DNA of 34,232 bases, from the IMG/VR virus record IMGVR_UViG_3300031758_000285, positions 1 through 34,232 of that record; one strand, 5' to 3'. Shown in pieces: positions 24,401 to 31,979 of the stretch. The notes below the pieces were generated by a model, which made no database searches, was not told where the DNA came from, and saw only the letters and a program-made list of their open reading frames with translations. The DNA comes from a virus. The translations under genes were made by a program, and so were the position numbers. Positions within the stretch are counted from its first letter, which is position 1. Each line of letters begins with the position of its first letter.

Positions 24401-26749
24401 ATCATCAACTGTCAAGTTAGTGACAACACTAATATTGTTGGCGGAGATGTTACCGGTATATGTGGGCAGATAATTGGCCACATTGGCATTGCTGTAACCA
24501 CCTATGATATTGCTGGCTTGTATTCCGGTTAAGAAATAACCATTGCCCAGAAAATATCCTGCTGTGACATTGCCTGTGGTTGTGATATTGAAATTGCCAC
24601 CTGCTAAATTACCACCCAATGCAGGTGTGGTATCAAGACTGATATCCAAAGGCACGCTGTCCCAGATGGTGCCATTATAGACCAAGAAGTCATTGGTGAC
24701 AGCGTTATCTGCTACATTTTCCAGATCTCCCAGTGCAGGTTCGCGCGTGACACGCACTGAATAGATGCCACCATTACCAGGACTGGTTTTCAACACTGCT
24801 GCAACCTGCACGCGAGCATTGCCTGCAGCAGGTTTGGTATTGCTCATCAAGCCAGATGTATTGGGTGCCAACCATAGCACATCACCAACCACAAATGTGC
24901 CTGTGTTGACATCACGCACTTTGCCTTCACTGGTAACAAAGCCTGATGCGGTGTCTGCTATATCCTGCGTGGCCATACCTATGACATAGGTGCTGTTGAA
25001 TGCAGGATCGGCTGTGTTGGCCACGCGAGCCACAATTTCATCACCTTGCACACCTGCAAACATCACAATTTGGCCATTAGAGATAGCACCATTGGCTTTG
25101 ACACGATATACAAACTCTTGGCCCAACTGTAGTGTGACATCAGTGTTGAGTCCAAGATCTACAGTTTCTTCTGCGGCATTCCACGTCATCTCGCCTGTGG
25201 CTGCAGTTTGACCAGCTGCAGTATTAAATTTTACTACATTCGCAGAGATGTTGCCTAGGATGATAGCATTGCCAGCCTGTATGTTTCCTGTGGTGATTAT
25301 AATGTTACTACCAAATCCGTTGGCAAGGAAATTAGTAACATTAGCATTGCCATAAGCTCCAACAATGTTGCTGGCCTGTATGCTTGTAAGGAAATAACCA
25401 TTGCCTAAGATATAGGTGCCAGAAACATTACCTGTGGTTTCAATACCAGGATACAGTGTCCAGGCATTGGCAGGATTGTTGAATATGATGTTGGCAAGAT
25501 TGCCTTGTCCAACTATGAGGCCTGCGCCATTGGCTTCTGCTGCGGTGAGCGCGCCATTGGCCACTGTGATGTCTTTGTCATTTATGTTCAGCGTGTTGGC
25601 ATTGATAGTGGTGGTGTTGCCCAGCACTGTTAGATTGCCTTGTATCACTGCCGAATTCACAACCAGGAGGTTGCCGCTTTGTAGATTGCCTAGGTATGTT
25701 GGCAAGTAATTGGCTACATTAGCATTTGAGTAGGCTTCTGGAAGACCTGTTAAGAAACGACCATTACCTAAAACATATTGACCCTGCAGATTAGCAGCAG
25801 TGGTAATATTGCTGGTAGTTAGAATAGTGATTGCTGAGTTACTAGACAAATATTGAGCAACATTGGCATTACCATAACCTCCGATAATGTTGCTGGACTG
25901 TATGTCTGTAAGATAATAACCATTTCCTAGAAAATAAGCAGCTTGTACATTGGCAGAAGTTGTGACATTAGAATTCAGTACTTGTAAGAAATTAGCTACA
26001 TTGGCATTTGAGTAAGCTTCTGGAAGACCTGTTAAGAAAGCGCCATTGCCAAGAAAATATCCTGCGGTGATATTGCCTGTGGTGGTGATGGTATTGCTGC
26101 CAAAACCCGTGGCAAGGAAATTGCTGACATTGGCGTTGGAGTATTGTGCTGCCTGTAAATTGGCTATGGCATTTGACTGAACAGCAGCGTTAGCATACAA
26201 TGCTATGATGTCTGAACTTGACGCCAAATTGCCAGTGTATGTAGGCAGATAATTGGCCACATTGGCATTGCCGTAGGCATCTATGATGTTGCTAGACTGT
26301 ATGCCTGACAAATAATAACCATTACCTAAAATGTAAGCGCCTGATATGTTAGCTGTGGTAGTGACATTTGATGTTAATACTTGTAGGTAATTGGCCACAT
26401 TGGCATTGCTATAACCGCCTATGACATTTCCTGCAGATATGCCAGTTAAAAAGGAGCCATTGCCTAAGAAGAAATTGGCAGTGACATTGCCAAGACTGGT
26501 GATGTTGCCAGCCTGCAGATTGCCAGTGTAAGTACTGAGTACTGAATCTAAATTAGCTGAAACTAAATTAGCGGAAACTGTGACCACGCCCTGACCACCT
26601 GCTGGATCAAGGTTGATGCCATTGCCGGCCACTATCTGTTGAACGCCAGTGGCTGACACATTTGATTCGTTAGGACCTACAGTGACACTGCTGTCTGCTG
26701 AATATTTTCTTAAAACCTCACCAACATTATCATTGTACAACTGGGGCAT
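21428..26749 (-). CDS. Long tail fibre with GNANV repeats and a propeller-like module
   Basis: 1773 aa, SD AAGG before the ATG. The N-terminus is a short attachment segment. About residues 90-1060 carry eleven copies of a unit ending [SG]NANVxxxL, alternating with GNGYFLTGIQ-type units, as in trimeric beta-helical fibre shafts. Inside this lies a domain common to phage fibres (EMTWNAAEETVDLGLNTDVT... to ALGDLENVAD, about 520-700). About 1100-1370 show BNR/propeller-like repeats (WTRVG, FYSTDNGANW, TRWLAIGNGG), then a beta-rich C-terminus. The role is host recognition. It lies between the tail adaptor pair and the Gly-rich adhesin. Confidence 0.85.
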   Translation of the reverse strand: MPQLYNDNVGEVLRKYSADSSVTVGPNESNVSATGVQQIVAGNGINLDPAGGQGVVTVSANLVSANLDSVLSTYTGNLQAGNITSLGNVTANFFLGNGSFLTGISAGNVIGGYSNANVANYLQVLTSNVTTTANISGAYILGNGYYLSGIQSSNIIDAYGNANVANYLPTYTGNLASSSDIIALYANAAVQSNAIANLQAAQYSNANVSNFLATGFGSNTITTTGNITAGYFLGNGAFLTGLPEAYSNANVANFLQVLNSNVTTSANVQAAYFLGNGYYLTDIQSSNIIGGYGNANVAQYLSSNSAITILTTSNITTAANLQGQYVLGNGRFLTGLPEAYSNANVANYLPTYLGNLQSGNLLVVNSAVIQGNLTVLGNTTTINANTLNINDKDITVANGALTAAEANGAGLIVGQGNLANIIFNNPANAWTLYPGIETTGNVSGTYILGNGYFLTSIQASNIVGAYGNANVTNFLANGFGSNIIITTGNIQAGNAIILGNISANVVKFNTAAGQTAATGEMTWNAAEETVDLGLNTDVTLQLGQEFVYRVKANGAISNGQIVMFAGVQGDEIVARVANTADPAFNSTYVIGMATQDIADTASGFVTSEGKVRDVNTGTFVVGDVLWLAPNTSGLMSNTKPAAGNARVQVAAVLKTSPGNGGIYSVRVTREPALGDLENVADNAVTNDFLVYNGTIWDSVPLDISLDTTPALGGNLAGGNFNITTTGNVTAGYFLGNGYFLTGIQASNIIGGYSNANVANYLPTYTGNISANNISVVTNLTVDDSITANYATVVFDLNVDQIYGGNAQFVETVSANNINITETIQANNVTITNDITANYVTATETVTANYVTVTFDINAFNINAENFTASEDVSANNFNGGNITVNETVAGNNAAFTSNVTAAYYFGNGYFLSGIQASNIVGAYGNANVSNFLANGFGSNTITTTGNITAGYFLGNGSQLTGISSPYSNANVAAYLASNSNVEITTTGNVTTTANVTANKFVGIGNSNTTITTNIYTWTFDSAGNLSLPGNIFAVNYANGTAVNLGGASSYSNANVANFLQVLTSNVTTTANVQANYFIGNGSQLTDISIPITPAEADFTFSGLTSNGAVTDEFVNYTFSSDYSQGNGNVSGTSWTRYTTAGGEKAAVSDTGVFITDNEYSINGGTTWATLGSSPPATTFGLAFGNVSGTPTWIRVASGGVIQYNNNANGIPTGTWTAATETASGLLYAAAYGNGVFMAAGDDAKAWFSTNGTTFTGSTTNPSAVRGLLWDGTRWLAIGNGGLFYSTDNGANWTRVGVLTFGSFPGAMAYNGVSNGIYRISGGSASTIYWCNGDPTVSGNWVTQSSVANLSIQNGSMQFIGNTWFASGAGIWRTSDSNANIWIADTTTGRTGTLGGYARSSNAAIFVSTAEVERIPYNSQGIYSIGLPADPTYGANTITFTPSSGADANVAATDLGNLIVANRPTYTASYANSRITVIDTNSGGDISGAFTVATVSLPIAGTISLSVTDGANAVQDTITFTDPVSSATFQYSPAFNSNISNIVTGIANTETLPDWSATAFDSDTVRFTSLIPGFLPTNSLVSANITNGLSNGVVTTLAVSRTVVTNGSSGTTVPGGTTGQLQYNANGSFEGTSGITYDATTTLLDIGSFLERANITGTGITGNINYDIITQGILFYNANATANANINFRGNSSITFNNSLGTGDTITVRLLNTNGATAYLPVNYTIDGSNVTPKWLNATAPTAANANSTMQYEYTIVKTAANTYTVLATQQRFA
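23500..26500 (-). repeat. Fibre shaft repeat array
   Basis: Region of interspersed repeats within the fibre gene; the unit with AATATTGGCATT-like DNA and the GNGYFLxGIQxSNI / NANVxNxL protein pattern recurs at least eleven times. Some pairs are nearly identical over 50-60 bp (for example around 23950-24010 and 25320-25380). Boundaries are approximate. Confidence 0.7.
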
Positions 26750-26751
26750 CG

Positions 26752-26922
26752 TTATGAACCTTCATCTATTATGGCTTGACTATTAACAATAGTGACATTG
26801 CCTTGATTTTCTGCTGAACTAATTAAGTTGCCGCCAAAGTCGTATTCATAGGTGGCATCCGGCACAATGTAATCCTGGCTGCGCAGCACCAGTGTGGGTA
26901 ATCCTGTATAAAGTAGCGGCAT
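26752..26922 (-). CDS. Small conserved-looking structural-region protein
   Basis: 56 aa from the ATG at 26922, with CGGGA just upstream. A GTG at 26937 overlapping the previous stop (GTGA) is an equally possible start. The sequence (PDATYEYDFGGNLISSAENQG) looks like a small beta fold. It sits between the tail adaptor and the long fibre, where it may be a minor tail or fibre-attachment protein. Confidence 0.62.
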   Translation of the reverse strand: MPLLYTGLPTLVLRSQDYIVPDATYEYDFGGNLISSAENQGNVTIVNSQAIIDEGS

Positions 26923-26933
26923 TGTTGTCCCGA

Positions 26934-28019
26934 TCACCAATTTACGTTCTGATTATAGTCACTCTGCTGATTGGCACCAGCAAACTCAGCGCGGTCTGTG
27001 AACTGCTGGAATACCTGCACTGCTTTGATAAACTCTTTCTCCACAAACTGATAACGATCTTGGTCAGCAAGGCCGTTGTAGGCGTGCTTGAGTGCTGCAT
27101 AATAGTAGAGATAAGGAAAGTTATACAGCAGCCAGTTGGTCTGTACTGTTTGTATAAACGGTGTTGTGACATTGGCCAAGGTAAATGTCAGGCCCACATT
27201 GGCATTAGGCGTGACAGTGATGTTAGCAATGTTGCTGGTAAAGGTTGGGCTGGTGAATATGGCTATGTTGCCATTGCCGTAGGGCACGTTCTGCCAGTAG
27301 GTGATGTTGTTGCCAGGCAAGTTGCCTTCATACATCAAGTTGAATATGGCTGAATTAGCTATGGTTGTGTTGATGGCGTTGGCGTTTGCACCTGTGGTTA
27401 TGTTCAACGTGCTAATCGCTTGCATTAGGTTACCGTTGGTGATACCTGTTTGGAAAGCTATAGTGGCATTGGCATTGGCCGAACCTGTGGTTGCGATAGA
27501 AATCTGTTGCAGTCTTGAATTGGTGGTTAGATCACCTAACTTGGCCCAGTCGCAGTAGTATTCAATGCCTATTTCGGCTTCGGGTGGTGCAGGATACACC
27601 TGTATGATCTGATCATTGGATCCATCATCGTCGGTCATGATGGTGTAAGTGGCCTGTGCGAATGATGCAGCATAGCCTTGACCAAAGGTCACAGGATCTA
27701 CATACTGCAGATACACACGCTGGTTGAACATATCTGCATAACTGTAGTATAGGCCTATGAGTTCGGTCATGGGAAACTGTAGATCACGTATGCGATAGCG
27801 TCCGTCGGTGTCCAGGGTAATGACCTCAGCACGTTTCATAAAGAATGTTTTTAGTGGCGTGAGGTCAATGTCTTCTGCAGCATTGATATAGCCCAGGGCT
27901 GAATCATCTGTGACTGTGATGTTGTTGACGTTTAAGTGATAACGCACAGCCTGGATCAGGCCTGTCAGGGTCTGTAGCTCACGTCTATTTGGTAGTGGTG
28001 GTCTGACAAGTGCGGCCAT
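26934..28019 (-). CDS. Tail adaptor (tail tubular A / T7 gp11-like) with an insertion domain
   Basis: 361 aa. The N-terminal part (about 10-168) and the C-terminal helices (NWLLYNFPYLYYYAALKHAY, about 295-345) match the head-tail adaptor proteins that form the ring under the portal in T7-like and related phages. Between them, about residues 169-293, lies an Asn/Thr/Ala-rich beta segment (TTGSANANATIAFQTG and ITVTPNANVGLTFT), in the same style as this phage's fibre. In typical relatives LGDL(N)... runs directly into NWLL. The ATG overlaps the previous stop (TAATG) with SD AGGA. Confidence 0.75.
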   Translation of the reverse strand: MAALVRPPLPNRRELQTLTGLIQAVRYHLNVNNITVTDDSALGYINAAEDIDLTPLKTFFMKRAEVITLDTDGRYRIRDLQFPMTELIGLYYSYADMFNQRVYLQYVDPVTFGQGYAASFAQATYTIMTDDDGSNDQIIQVYPAPPEAEIGIEYYCDWAKLGDLTTNSRLQQISIATTGSANANATIAFQTGITNGNLMQAISTLNITTGANANAINTTIANSAIFNLMYEGNLPGNNITYWQNVPYGNGNIAIFTSPTFTSNIANITVTPNANVGLTFTLANVTTPFIQTVQTNWLLYNFPYLYYYAALKHAYNGLADQDRYQFVEKEFIKAVQVFQQFTDRAEFAGANQQSDYNQNVNW

Positions 28020-28630
28020 TATTGTGTAGTTCCTGTGGTTATGACCAGTTGGTTGTCACGCAGTTCAGCTGCCACATCACCCATGTTGATGCTGATACGT
28101 TCAAAGGGATTGGGCATGCCGCGTGTTTCCATCAGTGGTGTGACCTTGTATCTGCTGGCAAACTCATCGTGGTCCATGATCCAAGCAAACTTCTTGAAGT
28201 CAGCAGTGGTAGGATCATTCCAAGATTCGCCATAGACATCAATGCCATATTTCAGCAGGATGTAGGCTTCCAACAACCAAGTTGATTTGTAGTATTCTCT
28301 TATGGGCAGTTCTGCATTCTGCTTATGGCTGCGGCGTATCTCCGCATCTTCTTCACGCAAGCGCTGACACCAAGCCCATACAGCTGAATCATCCATCTGA
28401 TATGTGGTATAAAGGTGACCATCCGAATATCTATAGGTCACATGCAGGGGTGCGCGCGGATTCTGTGGATTGGGTAGGCTGTAACTGAAATCATTTAACT
28501 TACCTGCTTGCATATCTGCCAATCTTTTACGCAGGCCCGTGAAACTGTTCATCGTGTGTTGCCACATCCAGGCTTTGTTGCCTTCTTTTAACACTGATCT
28601 GGTGTTATTTTCTTTGTAGGTTTTTGTCAT
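28019..28630 (-). CDS. Hypothetical protein between the capsid and tail adaptor genes
   Basis: 203 aa, SD GAGG before the ATG. Charged, with many aromatic residues (WMWQHTMNSF, AVWAWCQRLREEDAE) and no signal or membrane segment. It is the first gene after the capsid terminator and overlaps the adaptor gene start. By position it could be a head-completion or connector protein, but I recognise no family signature. Confidence 0.65.
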   Translation of the reverse strand: MTKTYKENNTRSVLKEGNKAWMWQHTMNSFTGLRKRLADMQAGKLNDFSYSLPNPQNPRAPLHVTYRYSDGHLYTTYQMDDSAVWAWCQRLREEDAEIRRSHKQNAELPIREYYKSTWLLEAYILLKYGIDVYGESWNDPTTADFKKFAWIMDHDEFASRYKVTPLMETRGMPNPFERISINMGDVAAELRDNQLVITTGTTQ

Positions 28631-28650
28631 TGGGAGCCTCGGAATATTGT

Positions 28651-28660
28651 ATATTTAGCA
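28651..28660 (-). promoter_or_regulatory. Candidate start-region motif TGCTAAATAT downstream of the capsid terminator
   Basis: Lies between the terminator and the 203-aa gene, in the same orientation. The identical 10-mer occurs at 7951-7960 (+ strand), just ahead of the zinc-finger gene. A TACAAT follows at once on the minus strand, so a weak sigma70-type promoter is possible. Confidence 0.35.
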
Positions 28661-28661
28661 C

Positions 28662-28690
28662 AAACAACAAAGCCCCCTAAGGGGCCTTGT
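28662..28690 (-). terminator. Rho-independent terminator after the major capsid gene
   Basis: Leftward, a stable AAGGCCCC / GGGGGCTT-type stem with a short TTAG loop (28670-28688) is followed by TTTGTTGTTT. It closes the highly expressed capsid transcript, a common place for partial termination. Confidence 0.85.
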
Positions 28691-28711
28691 TGATTTACAC
28701 TAGATCGCTGA

Positions 28712-30164
28712 TTAGGCGATGTTGGCGTAGTTTGCTGATGTGATATCGTAATCAATACCTTTCCACATCACGATGTCTCCTGGGTTATAGAACACAGCAG
28801 TGGCTTCTGCTACTAGAGCAGATGCCGCACCGTAGATTGGCTGCGGAATGTCATCGTTACGTGTCACAGGCGTGATGTAACCCATCTTGATGTTGCGTGG
28901 ATTGAATGCCAGCAACATTGAAGGATCGCCACCATAGCTCAGCTTGTTCTGCTGCTCTGTGTCAATCCTGAGACGGAAACCAAAGTCAGTGATATAAACA
29001 CTGGTGGTGTTCATAATCTCTGTGGGATCAGTCATATTCACACGATAGATGTCGTTATTAGCGCCACCACGTGCAATCACTTCTGTCAGCACTGAACGCA
29101 GTCCAGGACCAACCACGATGTTTGTGGGAGCACCACCGCCATCAAACGCATCAGCAAGAACTTTGTTCAGCGCTTTGCGTGTGAATGTGTAGGTTGTGGT
29201 GGGCACAACAACGTTGGCAGCGGAAACGTCAACGTTTCCTGATTTGCCCTGTACCATCCAAACAGTGGAACCATCGTTAACAGCATTGGCCACGTTACCA
29301 ACACCACCTGATGCTGTGAGTGCGGGTGTGACTGTGCTGCCATTGCTGGCCTGGTTGAATGCAACAGTGTACTGCTGATAAGCATTGGCTGCGGCTGTGG
29401 TTAGATCGCCGAACTTGAGGTTCTGCTGACCATATGACGCAACGCCACCCATCACGCGGTTGGTTGAACCGCCTGTGGTGATGCCTTTGGCACCTGCTGT
29501 ATACAGCAAGCTCTGGTTCATATCACGACCCAGTGCCACTGCTTCTTTTTCTTCTACCTGGTATTCCAAATATGTTACGCTTGCTTACGCAAGGGAGAAA
29601 TCTCTTCGGATTTCTCTCTACCACTTCAATCAACAGTTATATGGTAGTTCAGACTATCGCATCATCCACTTGGGATGTCTTCTCACTTAGTCGTTCAGGC
29701 TGCACAGTTACCTTGCTTGCCCCTTGTTGTCCACTGCTGGACTTCCAAGTCAATCAGAGAAAATTTTCATTTATGTGTTACCACATAAGGGCACAAATTC
29801 TATGCTCGTCACCGGTATTGGTTTCTTCACGACGTAGTGTACCTTCAGTTTCAACTGGGCCAATAAAGACCTGTGTGTAGTTGTTACGGACGATACGCTG
29901 TGTGGGGCTCTGGCCACCATTCTGCGTGAAATACTGGAAGCCATTGTTAACGTTCACTTTAGGTGAACGCAGGCTGTCAGTTTCCCATTCCCAAATACGT
30001 GCGTGGATTTGGATGGGGTCAATCATTGACAGTGTGGTTGCCTCTAAACGAGAGATCAATGTCAACGTGGTGTCAAAGCCACGCTGTTCTGAACTACCAC
30101 GGCCGCCAACTTGGGTATCACTGGTGATACCTGGGTTTAGGTTTAGTGCGGTTACTGCGGACAT
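28712..30164 (-). CDS. Major capsid protein, SU10/DUF5309-like, split by a group I intron
   Basis: Exon 1 (30164-29802) and exon 2 (29566-28712) join in frame to 405 aa, reading TGDEH then EYQVEEKEAVALGRD. Strong SD (AAGGAG). Exon 2 contains the features of HK97-fold capsid proteins of the SU10/DUF5309 group: the LGRDMNQSLLY helix, GGGAPTNIVVGPGLRSVL, VYITDFGFRLRID, and an end region ending in AVFYNPGDIVMWKG. Without splicing, exon 1 runs seven codons into the intron and stops, and exon 2 has no proper start. It follows the scaffold-like gene and precedes a terminator, as expected for a capsid gene. Protein identity is strong; splicing is inferred from RNA structure. Confidence 0.87.
29567..29801 (-). 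ncRNA. Group I self-splicing intron, 235 nt, ORF-less
   Basis: 5' site after the U of GACGAGCAU, 3' site after UUUG (omega-G, 29567). P1: exon GAGCAU with internal guide GUGCCC (29794-29789), a U·G pair at the cut and one mismatch. P2: UUAUGUG/CACAUAA with a GUAA loop (29771-29788). P3: UUCUC/GAGAA (29757-29761, 29680-29684). P4: CUUG/CAAG and P5: GUCCA/UGGAC joined by A-rich gaa/aa (29723-29749). P6: GGC/GCC (29698-29722). P7: GACUA/UAGUC (29688-29692, 29652-29656). P8: CAUCC/GGAUG (29663-29677). P9: CUACCA/UGGUAG (29618-29647), then P9.1 (8 bp, 29595-29616) and P9.2 (29580-29593, GUAA loop). P10: exon GAAU with AUUU before the guide. The sites restore the capsid frame exactly. The core resembles phage group IA introns. 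Confidence 0.92.
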
Positions 30165-30184
30165 TGTAGATACTCCTTATAATA

Positions 30185-31276
30185 TTATCTACCTTGCTTC
30201 AAACGATACAATTCTTTGAGTTGTTCGCGATTGGCTCGTGTGCCTAATCGTTCTAACTCTTGAATTCTCGTGGACTGTGGGTTGCCTACCGTTACGCCGC
30301 GACCTTCAGATCGGCTGCGTTGTGCTAACACACGGGTATTCTGACCCACACGCTTTTCTTTTGACTGGCTCTTCAGTGCGTTGTCGTACCTCATAGCCTT
30401 GTCCAATACGATCATCAATTCAGCTTTTGAATGACTCAATGCATTGGCGTCTTCGGCGGAAAAACCTGAACGTTCTAGAAACTTTGCTATATCATTACGT
30501 GCTTTCAGCGTTGATGGGCTGCGTTGCTTGAGGACTTCTTCCTGCGCTTGGATGAAATCTTCCTGCGCTTTACGAATCTGTTGCTCAGCTGCAGACTTGC
30601 GCTGCTGCTGCTGTGCATACTGATTCTCTAAGGCAGTCTTTTCTGCAATCAGTTGTGTCACCGACTTGTTAGTTCCATCTTGGAACTTGACAGTGTCCAC
30701 GCCATAACGATGTGCGTGTGCAATAGAATTCTGCACCCACTCATATCGTTTAGCGATCTTGGCTTCTTCTGATTCAGTAGATTGCAACACTGCTTGGTTC
30801 GCTTCAACCAAACGTGTCTTTATAGCATCTATTTCGCGTTCGCGATCAGCAAGTTCACGGGCTTTTTTGTTTACCTTGGCATATGTGCCTACAGTCTTGT
30901 TGAAATCCTCATAGGATAGGTATTCTACAGTGCCATCTTCTGCCATGACAGGTATCTCATACTGCTGCAGATCATCTGCTGAGAGCCTGCGACGGCTGGC
31001 GGCAACATCGGGAATAGCGTCCTGTGTGGATGACTCATCTGTGGCGTCATCTGTGTCGGTCAGCAGCTCAGCTGGTAGATCAGCAGCGTCCAAATTCTGG
31101 ATAGGTGCTGTCGTCTGTGCCTGTGGTGCTGCTGCGTCTGGAGTGTTACGCAATGCGCGGACCCGTCTAAGGTATTCCGTGCGTGCTTCTGGGTCTTGCA
31201 TATTAGGTACAGCCAATAATGTAGCGTCTGTGACGATAGGTACATCATCTCTTGGTTGTTCTACTACTGTTGACAT
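30185..31276 (-). CDS. Scaffold-like capsid assembly protein
   Basis: 363 aa, SD GAGGAG before the ATG. An acidic, disordered N-terminus (about 1-110) precedes long Gln/Glu/Lys/Ala helices (about 130-270, for example QQQRKSAAEQQIRKAQEDFI), predicted to form coiled coil, and a basic C-terminus (SRSEGRGVTVGNPQSTRIQE to RLKQGR) that could grip the capsid protein. This acidic-coil-basic layout and the place directly before the major capsid gene are typical of phage scaffolds. No protease motif is visible, so this is not the usual protease-scaffold fusion. Confidence 0.8.
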   Translation of the reverse strand: MSTVVEQPRDDVPIVTDATLLAVPNMQDPEARTEYLRRVRALRNTPDAAAPQAQTTAPIQNLDAADLPAELLTDTDDATDESSTQDAIPDVAASRRRLSADDLQQYEIPVMAEDGTVEYLSYEDFNKTVGTYAKVNKKARELADREREIDAIKTRLVEANQAVLQSTESEEAKIAKRYEWVQNSIAHAHRYGVDTVKFQDGTNKSVTQLIAEKTALENQYAQQQQRKSAAEQQIRKAQEDFIQAQEEVLKQRSPSTLKARNDIAKFLERSGFSAEDANALSHSKAELMIVLDKAMRYDNALKSQSKEKRVGQNTRVLAQRSRSEGRGVTVGNPQSTRIQELERLGTRANREQLKELYRLKQGR

Positions 31277-31346
31277 TGATATCTCCTCTAGTGTGTCGGC
31301 GTCTTGTTAAGATAGGCGACTGTCAAACGTGCTAATCACTGTTTTT

Positions 31347-31625
31347 TCAACCTTTGTAAATACTGGTCTTGGTGAAAGATCCTTTGCGGGGATTATCACT
31401 ACCAGGATTACCTCTACCACCAATCTTGCCGGCAATGCCGCCAGGACCGATAGTTGAAGGCATTACTACTGTGCCCTTCCTTGGGTTACTGGCACCAGGT
31501 TTACCTTCCGCGTGTTTCTCGGCCGGATTGGAACCCATCATTTTGGTTTCCATCTCGCGTCCTTTACGGGGGTTACTGGAGCCAGGAGCTCCCTCAGGAG
31601 GATTCATTCCAGGATTGATTTTCAT
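31347..31625 (-). CDS. Small basic protein with three NPRKG repeats
   Basis: 92 aa, start overlapping the previous stop (ATGA) with SD GGAG. Three matching 11-residue units occur: GAPGSSNPRKG (12-22), GKPGASNPRKG (41-51) and GNPGSDNPRKG (72-82), spaced about 30 residues apart, with Gly/Pro-rich links. No Cys, signal or membrane segment. It is probably disordered, with repeated basic contact points, and sits between the portal-proximal gene and the scaffold, so it may bind DNA or the inner capsid. Family not recognised. Confidence 0.72.
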   Translation of the reverse strand: MKINPGMNPPEGAPGSSNPRKGREMETKMMGSNPAEKHAEGKPGASNPRKGTVVMPSTIGPGGIAGKIGGRGNPGSDNPRKGSFTKTSIYKG

Positions 31626-31969
31626 TCCTGTGTCTCCTTCATGGTTGTTTCCAGCTGTTCCTGTGCGGCTATCTTGTTGTCAAGTAACGCACAGATCTGG
31701 CGCAGGGCTCTCCGCTGGGCAAGAATCCACTGCACACGAGATTCATAGTCACCCTGTATGGGCTCCAATGAATCAAGTTCTGCTTCCAAGTGCAGATAAA
31801 GATCTGCCACTGCACTTTGGAACACGGGGTTGGTCATGAGTGCGCGACTTTCGGCACCATGAGCGATAATGTTCTGTTGTTGTCTGCGTTCTTCACGCTC
31901 GGGTTTAAGCATACGCTCACCCAAATCACGAGCAGTGAAGAATATGCGCAGTATTTTGTCTCTTAGCAT
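31622..31969 (-). CDS. Small helical protein downstream of the portal
   Basis: 115 aa, helical and charged (LRIFFTARDLGERMLKPERE, RVQWILAQRRALRQICALLD), likely coiled. The ATG is 10 nt after the portal stop; the SD is weak, so translation may be coupled. A portal-associated or head-completion protein is plausible from its position; the sequence shows no domain. Confidence 0.7.
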   Translation of the reverse strand: MLRDKILRIFFTARDLGERMLKPEREERRQQQNIIAHGAESRALMTNPVFQSAVADLYLHLEAELDSLEPIQGDYESRVQWILAQRRALRQICALLDNKIAAQEQLETTMKETQE

Positions 31970-31979
31970 CAGTTACTTA

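Noticed and set aside
29167-29880. Open frames within and opposite the capsid gene, including a TTG-started second half as a separate gene
   Set aside because: The second half has no ribosome site and begins exactly at the predicted intron 3' end; the intron explains the split better than two genes or a frameshift.
31277-31346. TTGACA upstream of the scaffold gene as a promoter
   Set aside because: No acceptable -10 at the right distance.
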